NCBI GenBank assembly: GCA_947034885.2 | Contig: OX344758.2 | Location: 22,967,067-23,031,066, forward strand | DNA: 64,000 nt | Reading direction: 5' to 3' | Source: Thuidium tamariscinum | Taxonomy: Eukaryota; Streptophyta; Bryopsida; Hypnales; Thuidiaceae | Shown: piece by piece, positions 1 to 12,900 of the stretch | Layout of the letters: every line of letters begins with the position of its first letter | Position numbering within the stretch: position 1 is the first letter of the stretch | Notes under the pieces: generated by a model | What the model saw: only the letters and a program-made list of their open reading frames with translations | Database searches by the model: none | Told to the model about the DNA's origin: nothing | Program-made: the position numbers and the translations under genes

Positions 1-454
1 GCTATCATTCATTAGAAGATGAAATACGGCCTATATTGTATGTTGTGATGTATAGTGTATGGTATTATGTACTATATTGTATAAAAACTGGACATGTATT
101 AATGATTCATTGCCTCATTGGTTCAGAATGACGGATATCTGGCTTCACATTAATAGACAAATAATTGGGATTAAATGTTCTGAGAGAATCTTGATTACCG
201 GTACAATGACATGAGAACTTCAGTTCACTTGTTCCCATAAAAGGAGAAAATGTTACTTAAAGCATGTACCAAAACGTTGCTTCTTCTGAACAACGTCTTC
301 AGTCAAGTTCAAAACAACGTTTAATGGTCCTTCCAAGCTTGTCATTCTAGTGTATTGAGCAGTGTCTTAGGTGATGCAAATGGGACTTAATTCTAGTAGT
401 GTGTCTGTACAAACCTAAAGAATCAATTTGAAATTTCACTTTTTGAAAAAAAAG
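1..454. other. Non-coding, nothing recognised
   Basis: AT-rich; no supported gene or repeat. Confidence 0.6.
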
Positions 455-700
455 TTTTTTTAAAGAAGTTTTTTTAGCTGCCCGGGCAGCTTTCTGAATA
501 AAGAAAACGACATATCATGCCATAACTTTTTAATCACAAAGTCAAAAGTTACTAAAATTGTTGGACCTTAAAGCTATTCCTCGTCTCCTCAGGCACATCT
601 TGTGTAAGAATTTCTTTTTAAAAAATAAAAAACCCCATTTGTAGTGAGCTGCCCAAAAAATTTATAATGCCAAAAAATACACCTCAAGGCTTTAGGGGTT
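455..700 (-). repeat. Dispersed repeat family A, copy 1 (reverse)
   Basis: Reverse complement of the blocks at 1505-1740 and 43300-43640: a TTTAAGGYCCAACAATTTT-like segment, then a segment on ATAACTTTTTAATCA, and AACCCCTAAAG near the outer end. Ends not defined. Confidence 0.6.
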
Positions 701-802
701 AAAAAATCTCCAACATGAATGAAAAATTTATAACCACACAATATATAGATATCATACATCAAAAGATGATTATAGGAGGTATTTTTTTGACTAGGATTTA
801 TT

Positions 803-1161
803 CATTAGAGAATATCTGGACTCTCCAGAGGGTCGCTAAGAAGTGACGAAAGGGACCCTTATTACATTTATTTAGTATGAGGCAAAAATTTTCCCCTATA
901 GCTGTGACGGACAAGTGTCATGTGCTCAACAGTGGAGCCAAATGTCAGAGTTTCAAAATACGAGTTCTTCAACTTCATTGGACGAAAGCTGTAAAAACTG
1001 ACATATTCTGCGTGGCAGTGAAGATATTCACACAAGCTGAACCGCATCTCTTGTCAGGAATTGGGCACTTTATATAAAAATCAAGCTTACACAAAAATCC
1101 TTATATAGACCGGCTTGTCAAAGTTAGACGGTCCACTGGAGAGTTGATATTTTCTCTAATG
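803..1161 (+). mobile_element. CATTAGAG element (359 bp), diverged shorter copy
   Basis: Begins CATTAGAGAATATCTGGACT and ends ...GATATTTTCTCTAATG, an imperfect inverted repeat with the ends of the two longer copies. The interior differs and is shorter, as expected for another subfamily or an internal deletion derivative. Confidence 0.7.
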
Positions 1162-1349
1162 TGTATTTCAAAATGGACTAAAATTGGTCTAAAACTTGAT
1201 CTAATTTAGATTTGCATTTCAAGAGTCACACTACATTCAAAAGTGCCAAATAGGAGAATATATATTGTAAATCTAATCATTCTATTGAAATGACTATATT
1301 ATTGGTTTATGAAAGTACCTGTACTCTTGTTGAGTCTTAGTTGTTGCGA

Positions 1350-1453
1350 ATTGAAAGGAAATAAATTCTACATTTTCTAAGCATGTTCATTTTAAACAAC
1401 CATTGAAAGGAGATAAATTCCACATTTTCTAAGCATGTTTATTTTAAACAACT
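1350..1453. repeat. Tandem duplication, 2 x 52 bp
   Basis: The unit beginning ATTGAAAGGA at 1350 is repeated at 1402 with four differences. Confidence 0.9.
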
Positions 1454-1504
1454 ACTGAATGAATAAACTATGAAATTCAAAGTATTCAATAACCTCTAAA
1501 AGAC

Positions 1505-1740
1505 CAAGCTTTTTTTTGACAACATAGCAATTTTGGGTAACTCTCTACAAATGGAATTATTAAAATTCTTAAAATTTTAAATTTTAAATTTCATACAACA
1601 TGTGCTCAAGGAGTAGCTTTAAGGCCCAACAATTTTCATAACTTTTGACTACATGATTAAAAAGTTATTGCATGATTATAAATAATTTTTATTCTACAAC
1701 AAACAATTGGAGACAACTCATAAAACTTCTTTAAAATCAA
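1505..1740 (+). repeat. Dispersed repeat family A, copy 2
   Basis: TTTTTTTGACAACATAGCAA, AGGCCCAACAATTTTCATAA and AAAAAGTTATTGCATGAT are shared in the same order with 43300-43640. Confidence 0.65.
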
Positions 1741-2977
1741 TTTTTTAAAACAAAAATTTGTAACATTCCATTGAAATGGTATGGAATATGTCAAAAATAG
1801 CATGACAATCCATTAAAATAGTGATGAATATGTCAAAAATGGCACATATATATAGTGCCATTTAAATGAAATTCACCATTAAGGTCAAAATTATGTGCAT
1901 TTAAAAAGAATTCAATACAAATTGATCCACTACTGACAATTGAATGTTGATATAGCTTCTTTCTAAGTTTGTTTTGAAGTTTGAATTCATATCTTAAAAT
2001 ATTGATTATATATATATTATGTGTGTGTTAGTGTAAGGTTGTGGTATGTTTAAGGAAATAATATTTTTTAATAGCTTTTAAAAATATATATAAATATTTT
2101 TTTAATTTGTATTTTTTGGAGTATTGGTTTAGATTTGGTAGTTCTCCTGAGATCTCATTCTTTTTCTAGTGTCTGTATATCCCTAGCCATGTCATCACTC
2201 ATCAAAGACAAAATGTAAGGAAGAAAGTTTTTTCGAATTGTATTAAGATTAAATAATGTAAAAACCTTGTCCCAATTGCAGAGTTCTTGATTGTATATTG
2301 TTTGACATCTCTATCCTAATTTATGAATTCTAATTCTAAAGATGAGTTTGATTTTTTCAAAATTTACCACCTATGAAACATAATCTATTCAAACAATTTT
2401 TTATTTTTTCTCCTTTTTTTTATTAACCTCCTTGCCTACAAGCCCTATATATAAATGACATAAATGTATACAAGAAAATGGAAGGTTAGTGGATACAAAA
2501 AATAGAGTAAGGTATCTCTATCTTTTTGCAACACAAATCATTTGCCTCAAGCTAAGTAATTTTTTTGATAATGTCTCATTGATCCAAATTTGACAAAATT
2601 TTTGTTCAAATTCAATACATGTTTAGTCTTTTAATAAAAACCAGTAGAAGTTGACCAATTATTTGGAGCAACTAATAAGACTTTTGGATTGTGTCTATTT
2701 AAAGGTAGTCTAGTGTCAATAGTAGGTGTTTCTAAGAATTCAACCTTAAAAAATTGAACTAAAAGCTTACAACCCATTAAGGCCATTATCAACCACTCAA
2801 AGACATTAGATTTTTTTTAAACATTACAGAAGATTGTTTGAAGCCCATTCTCAATGCTATGAACAAGATGTTATTTGCTAGAATAATGACTAACTAAAAA
2901 ATTATTGAAATATTGAAATATTTTGAAATAAATTTTATTTAAATATTTTAAAATATTTGAGTATCATTATTAGATGT
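1741..2977. other. Non-coding, nothing recognised
   Basis: AT-rich with poly-T and poly-A runs. A GAATATGTCAAAAATRGCA motif is repeated near 1785 and 1828. Confidence 0.5.
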
Positions 2978-3720
2978 AGGGTGATTGCAAGAAACACTTG
3001 TACTATTTGTTGTGTTTTAAAGAACATTCATGATTTTTTTCTAGAATACTTTAAAATTAGAAAACTAATTTTTTTAAAATTTTTAAAATTTGATTAATGT
3101 ATTTACTTCTAAGACAAAGTTTTTCATCAAAGGAAATGGATAGAAAAATTTTCTATGTAGGAGAATTTGAAAAGTGTCAAATCTCAAGAAAATAGGTACT
3201 TTGATTCAAAAATTAGTTAAAAATAGTATAAATAAGTAAATAAGAAAATAAAAATTTTCCATTTGTAATAACTTTATGGAGATGGTCAATGACAAAAAAC
3301 CCATGAAATAATATTTTATATGTTTCAAAATGCAAGTAGATAGAAGCTCACTTTTTAGGCTTCCACCTTACATATAATTAATTATTTTTAAATTCCTTTA
3401 GTGGAAAGTTTTATTTCTATAGTACAAAACACTCCACAAAATTTCACAATGTAACTTTTCAAAAAAAGGTACTCGATAGTACTAAAAATTCCAAATTGGC
3501 AAGTGTGACATGCATTTTGGGCCTATTTTTGGATAGTAAATTATTTTTGAAAATTACCGAAAAGTTAAGGAAGTTGTATGATAGTCATAAATACCTTGCC
3601 TATAAATCTTAAATCATTTGGAGTTAAAACACAAAAGTTATGGCCAATAAACAAATCAGCACACCTTGTAGTACACATGGTGTGACAAAAAATAGGACAC
3701 GTTTTTCTTACAATTGCCCT
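2978..3720 (+). mobile_element. AGGGTGATTGC MITE-like element, copy 1
   Basis: About 743 bp with ends AGGGTGATTGCAAGAAACAC and an inverted partner ending TTACAATTGCCCT. It shares with copy 2 long internal blocks, such as the TAGGAGAA.TTGAAAAGT region, GTTTCAA followed by TGCAAG, and the TAGTACTAAAAA region. No coding capacity. Confidence 0.8.
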
Positions 3721-4498
3721 ATAGTAGTTTCTTGATCACGTCTAATTTTTTAAGTGGCAATCTTTATAGGGTTCCTACATACTTCCTACAATATGAGAAC
3801 TTGTAGTTTTTCAAAGGCCTTAAAAATCATCTAATGATCATGCATATCTAGAGTACAAATTTTATGCTTGCATAGATTTCATCATGTGCAAAAATTAAAT
3901 TTGAAAAGATTCTGAAATTTTTTAGAATTATCTTCATCAAAAAATGATTATCTTGAATATTTTAGTTCAAGATATATAATTGACTTACATTGGTCATATA
4001 GACCTTTATATTTCCAACCACAAGTTGCAAACAAAATTGATCAAGGGTTAAATGCGATATTAAGACTTGTAGTCAATGATAATGCGTCAAAATTGCACCA
4101 AAACATGCATTGGCCATCATTGATCTCTATTCATCTTTCCACATGCAAAAATAAAGTAACATATAATGTATATGTGTGTGTGTTTGTGAAATGGATCATC
4201 TACTCTATAGTCATTCAAATTCAAATTATTTTTTTTCAATCTTTTCATTGGCTGACATTGTGGTATGATCATTTTTCCTATATATTGTATTTTGAAAAAA
4301 GAATTTGTTTAAAATCTAGACACTTTATGTGTTTGAGTCAATAGAAGGAACAACCATCATTATTGACACTTGGTAGGAAGAATGAGGAATGTTAGAGTTC
4401 AAGATTTTTTTTAACAATATACATAGTAGAAGCACCACACATACAAACTCTTTGATTTTGGAGGGAGTGACAAATGTTTATTTTGTCTTTGTTATTAA
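3721..4498. other. Non-coding spacer between two MITE copies
   Basis: AT-rich. An 83-codon frame at 4093-4344 is low in information (Ile, Phe and Tyr from AT bias) and not supported. Confidence 0.6.
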
Positions 4499-5221
4499 AG
4501 GGTGATTGCAAGAAACACCTGCCGATTTTGTTGCGTTTGGCTGATTTTTTCGGGAGTACTTTAAAATTAGAAAATTAATTTGAAAAAAATTTGAAAAATA
4601 TGAATAGTGTATATACCTCTAAGATGAAGGTTTTCACCAAAGGAAATGGATAGAAAATTTCTCTAAGTAGGAGAACTTGAAAAGTACCAAACCTCTAGAA
4701 AATACATATCTTTATGTTTTAATTAGGGAAAATAGTGAAAATAGATATTTTCAAAAAATAAAAACTGGAAATTTTCAACAACTTTATAGAGATGGTCATT
4801 CACAAAAAAACCCACCAAAATAATATTTTATATGTTTCAAGATACAAGCAAAAGGGAGCTCACTTTGTAGACCTCCACACCACATAAAATTAACTATTTT
4901 TAAAAATCCTTCCTTGGAGAGCTAGAAGTCTATTAGAAGACCATTTCATCCAAATTTCATCTTAAAATCATTAAAAGTAGGTACTCCATAGTACTAAAAA
5001 CCCTTAAACTGCCAAGTGTGACATCCAATTGGGGTCTATTTTTGGATAGTAAACTATTTTTGAAAATTAGGAAAAAATTAGGAAAGACTTATGATAGTTA
5101 TGAGTACCTTCCCTACAAATCTTGAGTCAATAGGAGCCAAAACACAAAAGTTATGGCCAAAAAACAAATCAGCACACGTAGTGTGACACAAAATAGGACA
5201 AGTGTATCTTGCAATCACCCT
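4499..5221 (+). mobile_element. AGGGTGATTGC MITE-like element, copy 2
   Basis: About 723 bp, same orientation and colinear with copy 1. Ends AGGGTGATTGCAAGAAACAC and CTTGCAATCACCCT. TAAA directly precedes GGG at the left end and follows CCC at the right end, a possible 4 bp target duplication. Confidence 0.8.
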
Positions 5222-5611
5222 AAATGACCGTGCAAACTTACAACACACTTGTAAGTTCACAACTTAGATAGAGAGAGAAAAAAGACCATGATTATGCTTG
5301 ATCTTGGCCCTAACAGGAAAAACAGCAAGCTACATGACATCTATTTAGGGCCTACTCATTAAGAGCATCTTTAGACATCCATCAAAAGTTCTTTCAGACA
5401 AAACTTCATATCAAAAATTTGGAAAATAATTCACGTAAGTGCCCCACCCTTGCAACTCACTATTTTAACTTCCAAACAATGACAAGTCTCCTAATGCACA
5501 AAAGCATCAAAATATCTCATCATTGACGATGTCAATAAACATTATTAAAATGGAGTAGTAGCATTGACGGAGTTGCACAACAACATCTAAAATACAATTT
5601 TTGCTACACCA

Positions 5612-5715
5612 AAGTAAAGATTTCAGAAAACCAATGTGTTCATAGCTCACTTTTCATCCCGAAAAGTAAAGATTTTAGAAAACCAATGTGTTCATAGCTC
5701 ACTTTTCATCCCGAA
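5612..5715. repeat. Tandem duplication, 2 x 52 bp
   Basis: The unit beginning AAGTAAAGATTT at 5612 is repeated at 5664 with a single C/T difference, so it is recent. Confidence 0.95.
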
Positions 5716-7933
5716 AATGTTCGAGTGGGCTTGAAAGTCAAACTTGCTCCTATGAAAAGACTCAAAAGAGCCCTTGCACCCATCCACTTGCAATGTGGAT
5801 CAAATTTAGAAGAGCATTTTTCCAAACTTGAGACTGCAACGAAAAAATTCTTTCACCGGTAGTGGCAGGTCAACAAAAATTCTCAATTTTCAAGATGAAG
5901 AACAGCTTTTGGCAGTTTTAGAAACGAAAATTGCTCACCAAAATTGGAATTCAAAGTGAAGAAGATACATCAAGGATTATCTTTTGGCCCAAGCATGACG
6001 ATGGCCTGAATTGCTTTGGAATTGCAAGGCTGTTGAAATTAATGTTGGGTCGTGTTGAAAGTCTGGAAGGCTTTATTTTTCACTTCAAAACTTCATGGGA
6101 AGTAGATTGTTACTTTAATTTTCCATGTGACAGGCCTGTGTTGCTGTAGGCACTCAGGAGATACGCTTCAAGTTTGTTAGTTTGGCGTGATTCCTGCATC
6201 AAAAGTTGGAGACTGGAATCTGCATATCAGTGTAAGAACAAGGCCTCGTGTCAATTTGAATTGACAAAGTTAAATTGATACCGCCAACTTCACTAAATTG
6301 ACGTGATGAGCTGTCGAGCTCCGCCAAATTGTGGATGAAAACATAATTACATACATGTGATACTTATGAATGCAAATTTTCTATCCAATCGAGTTATTCG
6401 TAAAGTACCCTAAACCTATCCTAAACCGGGGTTTAAACCCATGAGTTTTGTGAAAAAGTCGGTTGAGTTAAAAAAGTTGAAATAAAAGTGGGTATGAAAT
6501 TTATTTTTCCATCAAAATGATGCCTAAAAAAGTTTGGTCTCCACTTTTGAAGTCGTGTGACATAAGTTGCCTTCTTAACTTCAAAAAAAGTCATGCCCAA
6601 AGTGGTGGGGACTTTACAAATAACTCAAATATGTAGACATTTTTTTGGCACCAAAAAGCCCCCAAAAAAACCCTGCCGGAAACCACCGTAATCCCCAAAT
6701 ACAGTATATCCTTCAGTAAGCCAGTAATTGACAACCACGAACATTTTCACATGCAATTTCTGGCTCATTCAAATTGAGGTACCAAAACCTATTATTCAGT
6801 GTTATTTGTATTCCGCCAGAAGTAAATAGTGGATTTGAATGAGGAATGCAACTTAATTCATGTGATTGAAATCTTTGAAAAAATCTCCCCCTGTTCAAAA
6901 AAAAAAAAAATCCCTTGTGCCTCTCATATGCAGTAGCTATCACAAATAGACTTTGTGCAAGGCATGCCAAGTTACAAAATCAGCTACCATTCCTACAGAA
7001 ACTATGATAAATATATTGCAAAGAAAAGATCATAAAAGTGTAATAAACCTATACCTAACAACCTTATAATTTAAAACATGTACCGGAAAAAACACCTTAA
7101 TTCAAATGTGGAACAAGGTATGTAATTCTTTTCTTGAAAACTAATATTATTGTATATTAATTGTAAAAAAAAACACCACAATTCTACAAAGCAACCTTAC
7201 AACTCAAAGATGCAACATCTAAGCACTTAGGATGACTACCACTATACTTGTGTAGCTACTTTTGCTTTGTAAATACTGCAACACCTCTTTGAGATATAAA
7301 ACATAATTATCAATTTCCTAATAACATTAGCCTCTATACTATACCAATTTTCTTGCATCTTTATGTGCTAATTGCTTTTGCAAGTGGGTTTCCTCTCAAA
7401 CCTTCTCATTTGGCAAATCAACAATGTCCTTTATTTTGGAGGTGTTCTATAGGATTGAGGGTAGGCAATTTGGGTGGGCCCAAATAACTTGGATTTTTGG
7501 AACAAGCAACCAATTTATAATGTAATGAGCAATGTACTTTTGGTCATTGTTGTGTTGAAAAATAATATTTTCTTCTTCTAAATCTAGAATTTGTATAGTG
7601 TCTATAAGTTGCATTCCTACAATGTCTTGATATACATATCTATCCATCTTCCTTGTAATGAGATGAAGCTTACTCACTCCTTTCCTCGGGTGGGTCATTT
7701 CCCGCATTTTAAAAACCACGTGTAGCATAATATAGCATGAATTTTATTGTTTCAAGGTAAAATTTATAAAGGATTTACAAATAAAGTAGGGAACATTCAA
7801 AGTCAAAGATGCATTATAAGTAAAATAGGTAGCTAAAAATTCTCAAGTATTAAATTTTTTTTATATATAATTTAAGGACTAGAAATTAGGATCTTGAAAA
7901 TTGTATTTACTAGGGTCAGTTTTATTTAGAGTT

Positions 7934-8037
7934 GGTTGTACAAAGGAGTTAGAGTATAAAGGTAGTATATGATGTTTGCATAGCTGGTTGTACAAAGTAG
8001 TTAGAGTATGAAGGTGTTACATGATGTTTGCATAGCT
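7934..8037. repeat. Tandem duplication, 2 x 52 bp
   Basis: The unit beginning GGTTGTACAAAG at 7934 is repeated at 7986 with a few differences. It is unrelated in sequence to the other two 52 bp duplications. Confidence 0.9.
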
Positions 8038-9204
8038 AGTTGTTGTGTTGTACTGAGTAATAGACCTTGGATGGATGAAAATAGGAGCGATAGAGATGTA
8101 GTTGAAGCTATGTGGATGGACTTTGAGCTTCAAGTTAGGGTTACGTGAACTTTCCATTGCGATTTGTGTCTCACTTTTCAAAGCATTATATTTTCTATAA
8201 ACCATGATTCTATTGTTTTCCTTTCATGCATTATCAAACTATGTTTTTCATACACTATAGAAGTTTTTGTACATTCAATTTTTGGATTTTTGTATATTGC
8301 AAGTGGTAAAATTGTCATACTAGTTCATTTGACTAATAAATTATATATACAAAAAGGGTGTGACAATGAAAAATAATATTGAGCAAAGTAAACATCTCAA
8401 TTTTTTATGCAAATTTCCTTTATCTTCTCTCTAATCTTCTTGCTTTTAACTTTCTCTTTAATTCACTTTTTCTCCTTATAAAGAAAATACCCTACAAGAA
8501 AATGATTTCACCTACGTAATATAAGTAAGTATAAGGTGCCATAATATAGGACATTTTCACAAATTATGTAATTATAGGGGACCATTTATTTGAGCCTTCA
8601 AGGTTAATAGCCCCCCAAAAAATACCCCCTTCCCACACGGGGGGGATGAAATATACAAAGAGTGACCCACCCGAGCTCCTTTCTAGCTCATACAACCCCA
8701 ATTCATTAAACTTCCTACACCATCTTTAACTATACATTGCACATGTTAGTCTAAGAGTTACTCTTCGACTGTTGGAGAATTCATTTTCTAACTATAGTGG
8801 TGCTTATTTTAGCCAAAAAATGATTAAATAATTTTTCATAAGAGGAAATATGATGAATTTTATTTAAATGGCAATATTATATGTGCCATTTTTCAAACTG
8901 CATGGTCTAAATTCAATACTAACATCTAGAACAATCATAGATTTTCAAACATTTAGGAGAGATATAAATTTTAGAAATTAATGAGAGCTATAAATTTCAA
9001 ATTGTGTGGTTTGAAACATCTATAGTTGGTATAAATTTCAAACATTTAGGACAAATATAGCTTTTAGGTGATTGCAAGAAACACTTCACATTTTTGGCTC
9101 AAAACGTTGTTTTTGGACATAGTATTAGTAGTACTATGCGATCTTGACAGTACAACACGTCTGACGTGCGCTTACAATTCTCAACCTTCGATGTCATGTG
9201 CTTG

Positions 9205-9260
9205 TAGATCTGGGCCATCAGTATAGTACTATGCAGTACTATGCAGTACTATAGGCTACT
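9205..9260. repeat. 10 bp repeat AGTACTATGC
   Basis: GTACTATGCAGTACTATGCA followed by GTACTATAGGC; AGTACT is palindromic. It lies inside the copy 3 AGGGTGATTGC element. Confidence 0.6.
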
Positions 9261-9780
9261 ACAAGTACTTCACAAGCCACATGAAGCAAAAAATAGCAAA
9301 AAGAAGGGTCTATGAACCTTTTTATTTTTAATAATTCAAAAAAAAATTAAAAAATTATTTTGAAAAGAAGCCATTTAAAAAAAAAATTGTATTCATATTG
9401 CAACAAAAAATTCTTCTAAATTTTTTTCCTTTCTTTGTAGCATTTATGCAAAGGAAGGTCACTTTGATCCCATGTGGACAATAGACATTTTACTATTTTT
9501 ATAAAAACTCATCGTCAATCCTTGAAATGTTAGTAGACCTCCAACTTGTCCAATTTGTGGCTTCAAATTCAGATTTTTAAGTCAAAAATAGGACTAGAAA
9601 CCTCCAAAATGGCCAAGGTAGACAACCAATCGGGGGCAATTTAAAAAAATAATAATAATTTTTTAAAAATTGAAAAAATTACACAACATACAAAACTTTT
9701 GTTTTCACCTTCATTTCAAATTTCTAGTTGAAAAGGCAAAATATGCAAAAGTTATGAGCGAAAAAATACCTGTTGGAGGT

Positions 9781-9866
9781 AGGGTTGTCACATTGGATGA
9801 GTTACTATTCATTTCTTGTCCAATTGGATAAGAAATGAATAGTAACTCGTCCAATGTGACAACCCT
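9781..9866. mobile_element. 86 bp near-perfect palindrome with 9 bp target duplication
   Basis: Two 37 bp arms starting AGGGTTGTCACATTGG differ at one base and enclose a 12-base, itself palindromic centre (GTCCAATTGGAT). GTTGGAGGT is present immediately left (9772-9780) and, after one extra G, right (9868-9876). A 9 bp duplication fits a Mutator-like foldback MITE. A transcript would fold into a long hairpin. Confidence 0.8.
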
Positions 9867-9923
9867 GGTTGGAGGTCAAGGGGACAAGAAATAGGACAAG
9901 TGTTTCTTGCAATCGCCCTTTTA

Positions 9924-12900
9924 GACAAATAATTTAGACAAAAACTATGACAAATATAGACTTTAGACTAGATAGTCTATATTATAAAAGTGTCAGCATT
10001 ATGAAATTTTGCCATTTAAATAAAATTTGATAAAATGACAAAATTTCAACCTATCCAGGTTACATGGTTGTAATTTTTTGGCCATTTAAATCTATAAGGA
10101 CAAGTTGGTCTCTATAGAAATCATCACCTTTTTGAAGCAATGCAAATCATCGACTTTAAAAAATTCAAAAGTATTCATTGGAGACCAAAACTATTGTTCA
10201 CGACCTCCTTTTTGCACAAATTCCAATTCCAAGGATGAACAATTAATTGCACTTTCTCAGTCATCCAGTGCACCATTCAGCAATGTCCCGCTTCCAGGGT
10301 AAAAAGAACACGCTTCTAAGAGCTTTAGTCTTTGTCTAAAGTGTATGCTTTTGGGGTGTTTTTTTTGACAGGGTTAAAACAACACGCTCAATGCTTCAGT
10401 CTTTGTCAAAAGTGTTTTTTTCGTTTTGACTCATGCTTGCAGCACTTGCCTATACTGTATATGAAAACTCTTTTTTTATAGTGTCATCACTCAACTGCAT
10501 ATATGCCCCAAAATTGTAATCATCTTCTTGTTATTGCAGAATGATGCACTCTCTGTACATTGATCATTTTAACCTCCCTACAATTTCCCATTCTCACAAA
10601 TGACCTACAAGTGGCTACTTTGAGGACATTCATTTTCAATTATTGCATAACATGTGCTATTCTTCCAAATTTTGGTCAGAAAGCAACTGACAACCACATT
10701 GTTCAATCACTGTCTCAGCGATAAATTTCGAAATTCCCTCACCTGTCCGATCACTTCTGCTAACTATTGTACACTAGCAATCTAGCTAGCTTTTGAAGTT
10801 TTGTTTTGAGAGGTGCATGGACATCACCAGTTTGGGTGCAATTCCCTCCCAGCATTCCAGGGAAAGTTGGGATATCCCATCCCAGAATACCTGCCTCGGG
10901 AGAGGGATTGAAGCTGCAGTCGGCTAGGGCCACTGCCCGGCAGACTGTGAAACTAAGACTGCCCTCACAAATTCTATCTGTTTTCTTGCATTGCTGAGGA
11001 ACCTGTTTGGAATCTGATTCTTTGCTTGTCGTATACGCAAATTAGAAGGCAAACTAGCTTGCAGAATTCCATATCAGAGTAGCTCGTCGATCGATTAAAT
11101 CACAAGCGACCATGCATGCACCTAGCTGAATATTCTGGTATATCAGAATCCAATCTGAGCCCTTGCATCTGGCACCAGACGGACTGAGTCAAATTCACGC
11201 TGTCCGGGTGGTGGGAAGATTTCTTCCCTGTCGATCTAGCTCGATCCGATCTTGCAACGCATGGCTCTGGAAACCCCGAAACTCCAGGAGTCCAGGGAGC
11301 CCGGGTCAGAGTCCTCACCCCCTCGCCAAAATTGTCTTACGTGTATGTACTTAGAAGGTCTGAAATTTAGGTTGCACATATGGATTCCTGTCTCAGAACA
11401 GGTTTTCAATTCGGAAAGGTGCTGCCAAATTTTAATACGAAATTGATGTTGCTGTTCCAATTATGTGAAATTTCGGTGAAACTAGTTAATATTTTACGAC
11501 AAATTCTGCGATACATACGATTCTGGGACAGTGACTGCCATAGACGACAAGTGCGGATCGTAAATTGCGAAACACGAAGCTGTGTCGTTTTTGTTAGTTG
11601 CACTTGGTGCGCTAATAATGAGGAGTTTTGCTCTGGCAGGCTCCAAGTACTCCCGGCCTGAGGTGGAAACTTTCTCCGCCTTCGATCTTCCAATCCATTT
11701 AATCTTCCCAGTGAACCGGATTGAGATGATATACACCATCCGTTTCAAGTAAAAAATAAAAAATAGTACGTGTCAATCGACACATTTAAATATTGTCGAT
11801 ATCACAAAGCAACCTCTGCCCGTTGAATTTGTAACTCTGGGCGGCACCGACTTCTCTCTTCAGAAAATCGTGCATAGCTTCGATTCCAATAAAATGATCT
11901 CGTACTCTAGAATCAATGAAATACAGTTTTGCACCCTTAACAAAATTGGACAGCAGAACAGTCTCCGTGCGACATACTGAAAACCACAAGGGACTTATAT
12001 GCATTTCTCTTTCTCACTTTCCCCTGTGTGGGAGTCACTTAAAGAAGGTTAAAAAACATGGTGTCGAGTCGACAGGACAAGTACTTGTTTCGGGACGGAG
12101 TCCTGAAGTATTTGTCAGTGAATCGGGGATCCCGCCCGGCCCATGCAGAGCGAGATGGACGGTGACAATGCAATAGAAGTGCGCCGGAGAGCCCGAGACA
12201 CGCAGAACTGTCAGTCCGTCCACAAGTTGATTAATTAACACTGTATGTCGGAACAGAATTTCGAAAAACCAACGGACGGCCATGGTCTAACTTACTAGGG
12301 ATCGGCTCATACCGCCGCACAGCCGTTGAGCTAGCTGCCATAATTGTTCCCCTCGAATTGAACCCAATCCAAACGAAAACTCGACAAAGAATCTGACAGT
12401 ACCGACAGTGCTCACGGCAATGCTTGTGCTCCTGTTGCAGTTATTTAGTAAACACAGTACTGCGTAGAAATGGAACAGTCGCGAGGAGAACGCAGTCCCC
12501 AACTCGCTCGTAACTAACCGGCTCTCATTGTCTGTCTGCTCTGCTGTACCGGAGTTTCATCCACGAGCAGGGCGGTTCGTTCGTAACCCCAAGATATCCA
12601 TCCACGAGCAGGACAGTTTGTTAGTAACCAAACGATATCCATCCACAAGCAGGACACTGTTTGTTTGTAGGCACACGATATTCATCCTCAAAGACAACAT
12701 TACATGGGTTTTCATCCAAGGACAGAGCTGATTACGGAATACGGACTACACTAAAATTAGGTTGCCCCTCACTAATTTCTTGAAATCCACACTATTGAAA
12801 TATATATTGCTCCTGTACAAGAATGCATTCTATTACTTTTGAATTAGTTATGGGGCAGGTGTAGTTGGAACTCATGAACCTACATGTGCAACCTATTTGT

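Larger units (their letters stand above)
5222..9066. other. Non-coding, two 52 bp tandem duplications
   Basis: No recognisable gene. The longest frame (7447-7728, minus, 93 codons) resembles nothing I know. Apart from the tandem duplications at 5612 and 7934, only A and T runs stand out. Confidence 0.55.
9067..9918 (+). mobile_element. AGGGTGATTGC MITE-like element, copy 3, with nested palindrome
   Basis: Ends GGTGATTGCAAGAAACAC and GTGTTTCTTGCAATCGCCC, flanked on both sides by TTTTA (9062-9066 and 9919-9923), which looks like a 5 bp target duplication. The interior differs from copies 1 and 2 on the left. The nested 86 bp palindrome at 9781-9866 accounts for part of the extra length. Confidence 0.75.

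Noticed and set aside
12056-12160. Short ORF starting MVSSRQDKYLFRDG
   Set aside because: Only 34 codons, no continuation through splice sites and no known family.
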